NCBI GenBank assembly: GCA_051888795.1
Contig: JBJFCD010000213.1
Coordinates: 45,797-109,796, forward strand
DNA length: 64,000 nucleotides
Source of the DNA: MD308 sp051888795
GTDB lineage: Bacteria; Bacillota; Clostridia; Lachnospirales; Lachnospiraceae
Direction of reading: 5' to 3'
Part shown: piece by piece, positions 20,132 to 28,800 of the stretch
Numbering within the stretch: the first letter of the stretch is position 1
Layout of the letters: each line of letters starts with the position of its first letter
Made by a program: the position numbers and the translations under genes
Notes under the pieces: model-generated
What the model was told of the DNA's origin: nothing
Databases searched by the model: none
The model's input: the letters and a program-made list of their open reading frames with translations, nothing else

Positions 20132-20214
20132 TGCGGATGGTGGGACTTGAACCCACACGAAGTCGCCCTCGCAAGATTTTGAGTCTTGTGCGTCTGCCAT
20201 TCCGCCACATCCGC
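20132..20214 (-). tRNA. tRNA-Leu, anticodon CAA
   Basis: An 83-nt class II tRNA. The acceptor arms GCGGATG and CATCCGC pair perfectly, followed by discriminator A. The T arm reads GGGTTCAAGTCCC, and the anticodon loop CTCAAAA places CAA at 20179-20181, reading UUG leucine codons. A variable arm (CGAGGGCGACTTCG) marks a leucine-type long-arm tRNA. CCA is not encoded. It has its own promoter upstream and terminator downstream, and stands alone. Confidence 0.96.
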
Positions 20215-20241
20215 TTACCCGACTTTCTCAAGCCGAGATTT

Positions 20242-20270
20242 ATTGTAACACAATCATTTCAGAATTACAA
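20242..20270 (-). promoter_or_regulatory. Sigma-A promoter for tRNA-Leu
   Basis: TTGTAA (20265-20270) and TACAAT (20242-20247) with a 17-bp spacer on the minus strand, about 27 bp before the mature 5' end of the tRNA. Confidence 0.75.
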
Positions 20271-20287
20271 CATCTTTTTTCAAATAT

Positions 20288-20920
20288 TTACCGGAATAAA
20301 GCTTTGTCTATCTCATCCAGATATTCTTCCGGTATCATCCAGACTCCGTCTGAATCTTTAATGATTTTTACAGTCAGTGACTGTTCGTTCTCATACACCG
20401 GATTATTTACTTTATCTGAAAGCAACTCGTACAGCACCTCACAGGCGATTGTATCAATTTCTTCTTCACTTAGCTGTTCCTTACTTTTTTCGACTTCTTT
20501 TGTTGCCTTCTCTACAAGTTCATCTTCTACACCGTCAAAGACCTGGAACTGAGCAGTTTTCACCTCAACATCAAAACCCTCTCCCGTTTTTTCAACTTCA
20601 CCTATCGTATAATTTGCTTTTGCATAAATGTCCTGAAAAAGCTTTTTATACTTTGCATTCATTTCATCCGTTATGTTATCTGACTCAACAAAAGAGCTCA
20701 TAACTATATTCATATTATTTTCATATATTTCCTTTGCCTCTTCTTCAGTGGAATCTGTTATTTCAATATATTCCTTAAAATCCCCTTTGTAATTTGCATC
20801 AAGAGTCGCCTGCACATAAGCTTTTGCATCTTTTTCTTTCATTCCGCATCCTGTAATAGCCCAAACAGTCAAGGCAATCATTATTAAAAATGCAGCATAT
20901 TTTCTCATTCCCATTTTCAT
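20288..20920 (-). CDS. Putative lipoprotein, 210 residues
   Basis: The first 25 residues form a lipoprotein signal: MRKYAAFLIMIALTVW and then the lipobox AITGC, so Cys is expected to be lipidated and the protein anchored outside the membrane. The mature part is acidic and helical, rich in Glu/Asp/Lys (for example STEEEAKEIYENN). It resembles DUF5105-type clostridial lipoproteins, but I hold that only as a weak similarity. GGAGG lies about 9 bp before the first ATG. It is flanked by tRNA-Leu and lysA and is probably transcribed alone. Function unknown. Confidence 0.72.
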   Translation of the reverse strand: MKMGMRKYAAFLIMIALTVWAITGCGMKEKDAKAYVQATLDANYKGDFKEYIEITDSTEEEAKEIYENNMNIVMSSFVESDNITDEMNAKYKKLFQDIYAKANYTIGEVEKTGEGFDVEVKTAQFQVFDGVEDELVEKATKEVEKSKEQLSEEEIDTIACEVLYELLSDKVNNPVYENEQSLTVKIIKDSDGVWMIPEEYLDEIDKALFR

Positions 20921-20989
20921 AATACTTTCCTCCGAATCAACTTTTATACCGGAAAACTCGCAATTCTTAACAATTTTCAGGCATAATAA

Positions 20990-21017
20990 TATGGATGTCC
21001 TTTTTCAGACATCCATA
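20990..21017 (-). terminator. Hairpin after lysA
   Basis: Perfect 10-bp stem (TATGGATGTC at 20990-20999 with GACATCCATA at 21008-21017) 33 bp past the lysA stop. The T-rich tail on the minus strand is weak (ATTATTATG), so termination efficiency is uncertain. Confidence 0.6.
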
Positions 21018-21050
21018 ATCTTACACCAATATTTCACAAATTACAATCGT

Positions 21051-22322
21051 TTATTTTGTCAGTTTCTGACCGATTTCAAAACAGTCAAACGTAGCAAAAT
21101 AATCTGCCGGTGTTTCTGCTCTTCGAATCAACTGTGTAGTTCCGTCTTCTTTTAACAAAATCTCTGCGGATTTTAATTTACCGTTATAGTTATATCCCAT
21201 AGCAAATCCATGTGCCCCTGTATCATGGATTACAATAAGATCTCCTTTATCAATCTTCGGAAGCATGCGGTCAATGGCAAATTTATCATTGTTCTCACAT
21301 AGAGAGCCTGTCACGTCATATTTATGGTCATGCGGTGCATCTTCTTTTCCCATCACTGTAATGTGATGATAAGCGCCATACATCGCCGGACGCATTAAGT
21401 TAACTGCACACGCATCTACTCCGATATACTCTTTATGTGTATGCTTTTCGTGAATTGCTTTTGTAACCAGACATCCATACGGTCCCATCATAAAACGTCC
21501 AAGTTCTGTATAAAGAGCAACATCACCCATTCCTGCCGGAACAAGCACTTCCTCATAAACTCTTCTCACTCCGTCACCAATCACACGAATATCATTTGGC
21601 TCCTGATCCGGTGTATACGGAATTCCGATACCTCCGGAAAGATTAATAAATTTAATATGAACGCCTGTCTCTTTCTGAAGCTTCACTGCCACTTCAAAAA
21701 GAACTTTTGCAAGCATTGGATAATAATCATTCGTCACTGTGTTGCTGGCAAGAAATGCGTGAATTCCGAACTCTTTTGCTCCTTTGCTCTTTAAAATCTT
21801 AAATGCCTCAAAGAGCTGCTCAGTTGTCATTCCGTATTTTGCATCTCCCGGATTGTCCATAATGTCATTACTGATCTTAAAAAGTCCACCGGGATTGTAA
21901 CGACAACTGATTGTCTCCGGAATATGTCCGATTGTCTCCTCTAAAAAGTCAATGTGAGTGATGTCATCCAAATTAATGATTGCACCCAACTGCTCTGCCA
22001 GTGCAAACTCCTCTGCCGGTGTATCATTTGACGAAAACATAATGTCTTCTCCGCGTGCTCCAATCGCATCGGAAAGCATGAGCTCTGTATATGAGGAACA
22101 ATCGCAGCCACAGCCATATTCTCTTAAAATATTAATAAGGAACGGATTCGGAGTTGCCTTCACGGCAAAATATTCCTTATATCCTTTATTCCATGAAAAT
22201 GCGTCTTTCAGGGCTTCGATATTACGGCGGATTCCTTTTTCATCATAGAGATGAAACGGTGTAGGGTATTCTTTTACAATCTCATCCAACTGTTCTTTTG
22301 TCACAAACGGTACTTTTTTCAT
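21051..22322 (-). CDS. lysA: Diaminopimelate decarboxylase-type fold III PLP enzyme
   Basis: LysA decarboxylates meso-diaminopimelate to lysine. The 423-residue protein has the alanine-racemase-like barrel followed by a beta domain. The PLP lysine is K55 in EYFAVKATPNP. Later come SGGIGIPY (phosphate-binding glycines), GSLCENNDKFA (active-site Cys-Glu of the second subunit) and DTGAHGFAMGYNYNG. The start at 22322 is chosen because AAGGAG lies about 8 bp upstream; an in-frame upstream ATG would extend into the preceding gene. The start follows the TrmB-like gene by one base, with the ribosome site inside that gene, so translational coupling is likely. Related decarboxylases of other basic acids cannot be wholly excluded. 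Confidence 0.85.
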   Translation of the reverse strand: MKKVPFVTKEQLDEIVKEYPTPFHLYDEKGIRRNIEALKDAFSWNKGYKEYFAVKATPNPFLINILREYGCGCDCSSYTELMLSDAIGARGEDIMFSSNDTPAEEFALAEQLGAIINLDDITHIDFLEETIGHIPETISCRYNPGGLFKISNDIMDNPGDAKYGMTTEQLFEAFKILKSKGAKEFGIHAFLASNTVTNDYYPMLAKVLFEVAVKLQKETGVHIKFINLSGGIGIPYTPDQEPNDIRVIGDGVRRVYEEVLVPAGMGDVALYTELGRFMMGPYGCLVTKAIHEKHTHKEYIGVDACAVNLMRPAMYGAYHHITVMGKEDAPHDHKYDVTGSLCENNDKFAIDRMLPKIDKGDLIVIHDTGAHGFAMGYNYNGKLKSAEILLKEDGTTQLIRRAETPADYFATFDCFEIGQKLTK

Positions 22323-22323
22323 A

Positions 22324-23046
22324 TTATTGTTCTCCTTTTCCTTCCTTTTCCTGAATTGCAAGTAATTTTATTTCATTTGAAAGCGATCTCTTATATAGTT
22401 CCACAAAATTCTTCTGTCCGGAATACAGGCAGGTATTCATGCTTCCCTCACCATATTCTCCGGTTAAAACATACTTTGAATCTGTGATGATTCCAATCTG
22501 CATTCCTCGCGGTTCGCCGATATACACTTTAGCATTTTTAAAATTAACAGCCTGATCTGTAATAATAACTACTTTCTTATGAGCACTGATAAGCTGTTCC
22601 ACTTCTTCAACCAGAAGCAAAAGATAATTTCTTGTGCAGGAAATATACACTCTCTCCTCCGCTTTCATAAGCAGATTCCTCAGCATATCCAGAATATTTC
22701 TTGCGCCTTCTATCGTAACATACCCTTCTGTATGTGTCTTTTCAGAAGGCTTATGTTCCACCAGCCATCTTTTTGACTCTTCCAGTCTGCGAATATAATT
22801 TTTGCAAAATTCTTCCAGAGGAACCGGTACATATTTTTTCGTAGTTCCTTCTTCCACAAGATAAGATGCCCCTTTTTCTGTCATGCTCGCAAGCGAATTG
22901 TAGGCATTTGACCGGGATATCCCAAGAATTTTTGCGACCTCATATCCGGTAACCTTACCTTCACACAAGAGACACTCATAAATTCCCGCCTCCTGCCTCG
23001 TAAGACCAAACTCCATCAAATGTTCACTAAATGAATTGCTGTCCAT
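22324..23046 (-). CDS. TrmB-like transcriptional regulator
   Basis: 240 residues. The first 70 form a winged helix of the TrmB type (EFGLTRQEAGIYECLL, then GYEVAKILGISRSNAYNSLASM). The C-terminal half resembles the phospholipase D-like ligand domain of TrmB regulators (TEGYVTIEGARNILDMLR, VYISCTRNY). TrmB proteins usually sense sugars, but this one is joined to lysA: its stop is one base from the lysA start. It may therefore sense an amino acid or control its own operon; that is inference. A strong promoter lies at 23111-23139. Confidence 0.82.
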   Translation of the reverse strand: MDSNSFSEHLMEFGLTRQEAGIYECLLCEGKVTGYEVAKILGISRSNAYNSLASMTEKGASYLVEEGTTKKYVPVPLEEFCKNYIRRLEESKRWLVEHKPSEKTHTEGYVTIEGARNILDMLRNLLMKAEERVYISCTRNYLLLLVEEVEQLISAHKKVVIITDQAVNFKNAKVYIGEPRGMQIGIITDSKYVLTGEYGEGSMNTCLYSGQKNFVELYKRSLSNEIKLLAIQEKEGKGEQ

Positions 23047-23110
23047 AATTCTCCTTCTCAGATGTAAATGTAAAAATATATTTTTGCCATTAGTAGTTCT
23101 TTACAGGAAC

Positions 23111-23139
23111 ACTATAATGTATTATCTCATGTATGTCAA
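23111..23139 (-). promoter_or_regulatory. Strong sigma-A promoter for the TrmB-like gene and lysA
   Basis: Consensus TTGACA (23134-23139) and TATAGT (23111-23116), 17-bp spacer, on the minus strand, about 65 bp before the start codon. No lysine riboswitch fold was recognised in this short leader. Confidence 0.8.
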
Positions 23140-23189
23140 GATGTTATGTGGATTTTGTCTGCTTTTATTATGCAGAAGAAATGTAAAGA

Positions 23190-23266
23190 GCGACACGCAA
23201 TCTATATGTCTCAAACGTAAGTTTGCGAAATCCTCTTAGCGAGAGATATTATAGATTGCGCGTCGC
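23190..23266. repeat. Branched 17-bp palindrome downstream of pyk
   Basis: Arms 23190-23206 and 23250-23266 are complementary over 17 bp with one mismatch. The 43 bases between them hold two smaller hairpins, CAAACgtaaGTTTG (23212-23225) and CTCTtagcGAGAG, so the RNA or DNA can form a three-way junction. It lies 18 bp past the pyk stop. The T-rich tail on the minus strand is weak, so it is not a textbook terminator although it may still act as one. Confidence 0.7.
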
Positions 23267-23283
23267 CCTCTGTATTTTCAAAT

Positions 23284-24720
23284 TTATTCAATAACTGCGA
23301 TCCGCATCATATTGCTGACTCCGGCCTGTCTTCCACCACTGATTGCTGATGGTATTCCTGCTGTCAGGACAACTACATCTCCGGTCTCTGCGATCTGTTT
23401 TGCGCAGACAAGATCAATTGCACTGCTGCAGATATCTTCTGTCGTGTGTACCTCTATAGATTTCATCGGTCTTACTCCCCAGTAAATCTGCATTCTGCGA
23501 AGAGCATCTTCATTTGGGCTGATACCGATAATCTCTGTCTTTGGTTTGAATTTGGATACCACTCTTGCCGTTGCTCCGGACATCGATGGTGCAATAATAC
23601 ATTTTGCTTTCAGATGCATAGAAGTTGACACTGTTGCAAATCCCAACGCACTTGATGCACTCTTCATACGATGCTGCTCAGATTTTCTTAAGATCATCTC
23701 ATAATCAAGATGTTCTTCCGTATTTTCAACAATGTGTACCATCATCTGCAAAGCTTCAATCGGATATTTTCCGTTAGCTGTTTCTCCGGACAGCATCACT
23801 GCATCTGTTCCATCGTAAACTGCATTTGCCACATCAGTAACCTCTGCTCTTGTCGGACGTGGATTTCGGATCATAGAATCCAACATCTGTGTTGCGGTAA
23901 TAACCGGTTTGAAGTTATCATTACATTTCTGAATGATTACTTTCTGAAGATATGGAACCTCTTCGGCCGGTATCTCAACACCCAGATCACCACGGGCTAC
24001 CATGATTCCGTCTGCACAGCGAATGATCTCATCAATATTCTGAATTCCCTCTGCATTCTCAATCTTTGCAATGATTGGAATATAAGGTGCTCCGAGTTCT
24101 CTTAAATAAGCTTTGATTTCAAGAATACACTCTGCGTTACGCACAAAAGATGCCGCAATAAAATCAATTTTCTGCTCTACACCAAATTTGATATCTTCTC
24201 TGTCTTTCTCGGTAATCGCAGGAAGTCTTACAGGCACATTCGGCACATTCACACCTTTTCTTTCTCCAAGCTCACCGCCATTCACAACCTTACAGATAAT
24301 ATCATCATGTGTCTTTTCCTTTACTTTCAGCCCGATCAGACCATCATCAATCAGAATTGTGCTTCCAATCTGCACATCATCGATCAGACCTGCATAAGTT
24401 ATTGATACTTTCTCTTCATCACCCACACACTCTCTTGTTGACAGAGTAAAAGTCTTTCCTGCTTCAAGAGTGATCTTCTTTCCGTCTTTTAACACACCTG
24501 TACGGATTTCAGGTCCTTTTGTGTCAAGAAGGATTGCGACGGGAACCTTTTCCTCATCGCGCAGTTTTTTTATCATATCCATACGTTCTTTTTGTTCTTC
24601 GTGAGAACCATGAGAAAAATTAAATCTGGCAATATCCATCCCATTTCTGATCAACGCTCTGACAATCTCCGGGTCATTTGTTCCCGGTCCCATCGTACAT
24701 ACAATTTTTGTTTTCTTCAT
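23284..24720 (-). CDS. pyk: Pyruvate kinase
   Basis: Transfers phosphate from phosphoenolpyruvate to ADP, the last step of glycolysis. 478 residues, the short form without the C-terminal PEP-utiliser domain found in Bacillus. Motifs: KIVCTMGPGTNDPE at the start, KIENAEGIQNIDEI (catalytic Lys), MVARGDLGVEIP, and ATQMLDSMIRNPRPTRAEV. The gene starts 18 bp after the rhomboid-like gene, so the two share a transcript from the promoter at 25662-25690. Confidence 0.97.
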   Translation of the reverse strand: MKKTKIVCTMGPGTNDPEIVRALIRNGMDIARFNFSHGSHEEQKERMDMIKKLRDEEKVPVAILLDTKGPEIRTGVLKDGKKITLEAGKTFTLSTRECVGDEEKVSITYAGLIDDVQIGSTILIDDGLIGLKVKEKTHDDIICKVVNGGELGERKGVNVPNVPVRLPAITEKDREDIKFGVEQKIDFIAASFVRNAECILEIKAYLRELGAPYIPIIAKIENAEGIQNIDEIIRCADGIMVARGDLGVEIPAEEVPYLQKVIIQKCNDNFKPVITATQMLDSMIRNPRPTRAEVTDVANAVYDGTDAVMLSGETANGKYPIEALQMMVHIVENTEEHLDYEMILRKSEQHRMKSASSALGFATVSTSMHLKAKCIIAPSMSGATARVVSKFKPKTEIIGISPNEDALRRMQIYWGVRPMKSIEVHTTEDICSSAIDLVCAKQIAETGDVVVLTAGIPSAISGGRQAGVSNMMRIAVIE

Positions 24721-24738
24721 CTTCTTTCCCCCTCTGTT

Positions 24739-25611
24739 TTATTTCACATGTGTATGTGTAAAAAGATGATCCTGACAATATTCATAATTACCATTACACT
24801 TTGAACAATACCTGAATTCCAGATTCGGATCATCAAGTTCTGTTCTTCCGCACACAGCACATCTGTGTTTGGCTCCTCCGGCATACATATTCGTCGGACG
24901 GCTTGCCTGCTTAACATTTTTCTTAAAATCATGTTTCCTCTTCATCTGTTTTGGTGTGTATGGTCTGACATTTCTTGATCCCAGGAAAAAAATCAGGAAA
25001 TTCAGGATAGATACAACGGCGGCAAGTGCATTTGCCTTATAGTAAATGCCATAAATCGCATTTCCGCCATAAGACGGAAGAAATGCCTGTACAATTGCCC
25101 AGGCAAAATAAATTCCATCCAGAAGTGCCAGCCATTTTACCTTAATCGGAATAATCATATACAGCAGAAACTGCACATCCGGAAATAATGCAGCAAACAC
25201 AAAGAATAAAGACAGATTCAGATAATTGGTTCCTAACTGAAGTGATATTCCTGTCACAAGATATACCAAAATCGCCGCAATCACATGAAAGAGCATTCCT
25301 GAAAAGAAATACAGATTAAAACGGAAAGCTCCCCATGCCATCTCAAGCTGTTTTCCGATAAAATAATAAAGATACAACGCAAATATAATCCATATGATGC
25401 TGTCAGACGGCGGCTCTATGATGAATGTCACAATTCTCCAGATCTGTCCATGCAAAATCGCCTGTGCATCCAGACTCAGATAGGTATAATAAAATGATGG
25501 ATTGATCAAATTTAACACAAATCCCACACCATACAAAATGATAATATACGTCATCAGATTCGGGATTGCGTATTTGCCAAATTTCCGTTCAAGTTTGCTT
25601 ATCCAGTCCAT
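24739..25611 (-). CDS. Rhomboid-like membrane protein with C-terminal zinc ribbon, no protease motif
   Basis: 290 residues. About six hydrophobic segments fill residues 15-210 and match the rhomboid layout (membrane entry IPNLMTYIIILYGVGF, then a loop with GQIWRIVTFIIEP). The serine protease motif GxSG is absent: the equivalent helix reads NYLNLSLFFVFAALFPD, and the catalytic His is not visible. So it is probably an inactive rhomboid fold. Residues 245-290 carry CAVCG, CSKCN and C-x2-H, a zinc-ribbon type tail likely in the cytosol. It leads the transcript to pyk, 18 bp away. Function unknown. Confidence 0.75.
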   Translation of the reverse strand: MDWISKLERKFGKYAIPNLMTYIIILYGVGFVLNLINPSFYYTYLSLDAQAILHGQIWRIVTFIIEPPSDSIIWIIFALYLYYFIGKQLEMAWGAFRFNLYFFSGMLFHVIAAILVYLVTGISLQLGTNYLNLSLFFVFAALFPDVQFLLYMIIPIKVKWLALLDGIYFAWAIVQAFLPSYGGNAIYGIYYKANALAAVVSILNFLIFFLGSRNVRPYTPKQMKRKHDFKKNVKQASRPTNMYAGGAKHRCAVCGRTELDDPNLEFRYCSKCNGNYEYCQDHLFTHTHVK

Positions 25612-25661
25612 AAAATCTCTCCCTGCTTTATTTATTCAATCTTAAGTCACATACTGTAGTC

Positions 25662-25690
25662 ATTCTACCGTTTCAAATAATATTTGTCAA
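25662..25690 (-). promoter_or_regulatory. Sigma-A promoter for rhomboid-like gene and pyk
   Basis: Consensus TTGACA (25685-25690), 17-bp spacer, TAGAAT (25662-25667) on the minus strand, about 50 bp before the rhomboid-like ATG. It is divergent from the activator promoter. Confidence 0.8.
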
Positions 25691-25741
25691 TTCTGCCATA
25701 GAATTTAATGAGTTTTTTACATTCTTATTATATTTTATTCA

Positions 25742-25770
25742 TTGTCAAGTAAAATATTTTGTCGTATAAT
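25742..25770 (+). promoter_or_regulatory. Sigma-A promoter for the dehydratase activator
   Basis: TTGTCA (25742-25747), 17-bp spacer, perfect TATAAT (25765-25770). The leader is about 70 bases and ends with AAGGAG (25832-25837) before the ATG at 25846. Confidence 0.8.
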
Positions 25771-25845
25771 GTTACAGGTTGTTAAACAAATTATATTTTA
25801 AATAAGAAGTTACTCATATAATGAAATATGTAAGGAGATTATTTT

Positions 25846-28800
25846 ATGGCGAAAAAAGAACTTTATACACTGGGTATAGATATCGGCTCTACCACAGTAA
25901 AAATCGCAATTCTGGATGAAAATAACGACGTTGCATTTTCTGACTATGAAAGACATTTTGCTAATATTCAGGAAACACTATCGGATCTTCTCGGACGTGC
26001 AGTATACAAACTCGGTGCAATCCATGTTTCACCAGTGATCACAGGTTCCGGTGGCCTTTCTCTGGCAAAACATCTTGGTGTGCCATTTGTTCAGGAAGTA
26101 ATCGCAGTTTCTACTGCACTGCAGGACTACGCTCCTCAGACTGATGTTGCAATCGAACTTGGTGGCGAGGATGCTAAAATCATTTACTTTGAAGGCGGAA
26201 ATGTTGAACAGCGTATGAACGGTGTGTGTGCCGGAGGTACCGGTTCTTTTATTGATCAGATGGCTTCTCTTCTTCAGACGGATGCTGCCGGTCTTAACGA
26301 ATATGCGAAAAACTATAAAGCACTTTATACTATTGCAGCCCGCTGTGGAGTATTTGCAAAATCCGATATTCAGCCACTCATCAACGACGGTGCATCAAAA
26401 GAAGATTTGTCAGCTTCCATTTTTCAGGCTGTTGTAAATCAGACGATCAGCGGTCTTGCCTGCGGAAAGCCGATTCGCGGACACGTTGCATTTTTAGGAG
26501 GACCGCTCCATTTTCTGTCTGAACTTAAGGAAGCTTTTATCCGCACACTGAAGCTGGATGACGAACATACTATTGCTCCAAAACATTCCCATCTTTTCGC
26601 TGCTATAGGCTCTGCTCTCAGCTCTAAGAAAGATCTTGATGTTTCTCTTCAGGAAATGCAGAACCGCCTGGAAGGCAAGATTAAGATGGAATTTGAAGTA
26701 GACCGTATGGAACCGCTTTTTGCCAGTGAAGCTGAGTTTAATGAATTCAAAGAGCGTCATGACAAACATCAGGTTCCTGTCAAAGACCTCTCTACATACC
26801 ATGGAAAAGCCTTCCTTGGAATTGATGCAGGTTCTACAACAACAAAAGCAGCTCTCGTAGGCGAAGACGGAACTCTTCTTTATTCATTTTATCATAACAA
26901 TGATGGAGATCCGCTTGGCACAACAATTACAGCAATCAAAGATATTTACAGTCAGCTTCCGGACGATGTTGAGATTGTCCACTCCTGTTCTACAGGTTAC
27001 GGGGAAGCTCTGATTAAGGCCGCTCTTCTTTTGGATGAAGGAGAAGTTGAGACAGTTTCCCACTATTACGCTGCGTCTTTCTTTGAGCCGGATGTAGACT
27101 GTATCCTTGATATCGGCGGTCAGGATATGAAATGTATCAAGATTAAAAACCAGACCGTAGACAGTGTTCAGCTTAATGAGGCATGCTCCTCCGGCTGTGG
27201 TTCCTTTATTGAAACATTTGCAAAATCCTTAAACTACTCTGTGGAAGATTTTGCACATGAAGCCTTATTTGCAACCAACCCGATTGATTTGGGTACACGC
27301 TGTACTGTTTTCATGAATTCAAAAGTAAAACAGGCACAGAAAGAAGGCGCTGAAGTTGCTGATATTTCAGCCGGTCTTGCTTATTCAGTTATTAAAAATG
27401 CTCTGTTTAAGGTAATCAAAGTATCGGATGCCACAGAGCTTGGTAATCATATTGTTGTACAAGGTGGTACATTCTATAACAACGCAGTACTTAGAAGTTT
27501 TGAAAAAATCGCAAACTGTGAAGCAATCCGCCCGGATATTGCAGGTATCATGGGTGCTTTCGGTGCTGCACTCATTGCACGCGAGAGATATTCCGGATGC
27601 AAAGGAACAACTATGCTTTCAATCGAAGACATAGAAGCATTGGAATATTCAACTACCATGACAAAATGTAAAGGCTGTACCAATAACTGCCGACTTACGA
27701 TCAACCATTTCAGCGGTGGAAGAAAATTCATCACCGGTAACCGCTGTGAACGCGGTCTTGGAAAAGAAAAGTCAGCAAACAAACTTCCGAACTTATTCGA
27801 ATATAAACTGCACAGATATTTTGACTATACTCCTCTTTCTGATGAAGAGGCTGTACGTGGAGAAATCGGTATTCCTCGTGTACTGAACATGTACGAGAAT
27901 TATCCGTTCTGGTTCACATTTTTCAATACATTGAAATTCAAGGTAGTGTTATCACCGGCTTCTACCCGTAAGGTATACGAATTGGGTATTGAGTCCATCC
28001 CAAGTGAATCCGAATGCTATCCGGCAAAGCTTGCACATGGTCATGTACAGTGGCTTATTGATAAAGGTGTGAAACATATTTTCTACCCAAGCATTCCGTA
28101 TGAGCGAAACGAATTTGCAGAAGCAAACAATCATTATAATTGCCCGATTGTTACTTCTTATCCGGAAAATATCAAAAATAATATTGATGCGATCGTACAT
28201 GGGGATGTTGATTTCATCCATCCGTTTATTAATCTTGAAAATGAGGATACGATTTCCTACCGTTTAATCGAGGAATTATCTGATAAATTCAACATTCCGG
28301 CAGCAGAAATCAAGTCTGCGGTACATGCTGCATGGGAAGAACTTTCTTCCTGCAGAAATGATATGCGTAAAAAGGGAGAGGAAACAGTAAAATACCTTGA
28401 CGAAACCGGAAACAGAGGTATTGTCCTTGCAGGACGTCCTTATCATATTGACCCGGAAGTAAACCATGGTATTCCGGAGCTTGTAAACTCTTACAACGTT
28501 GCAGTACTTACAGAGGATTCCATTTCTCATCTCCATCAGGTAGAGCGTCCGTTAAATGTAATGGATCAGTGGATGTATCATTCCCGTCTCTATGCTGCTG
28601 CAAACTTTGTTAAGACAAAAGATAATCTGGATCTGATCCAGCTCAACTCTTTCGGATGTGGTCTGGATGCTGTAACAACAGATCAAGTTGCAGAGATTTT
28701 AAATAACTCAGATAAGATCTATACTTCACTGAAAATTGATGAGGTAAATAATCTCGGGGCCGCAAGAATCCGTGTGCGTTCTCTTCTTGCTGCAATCCGT

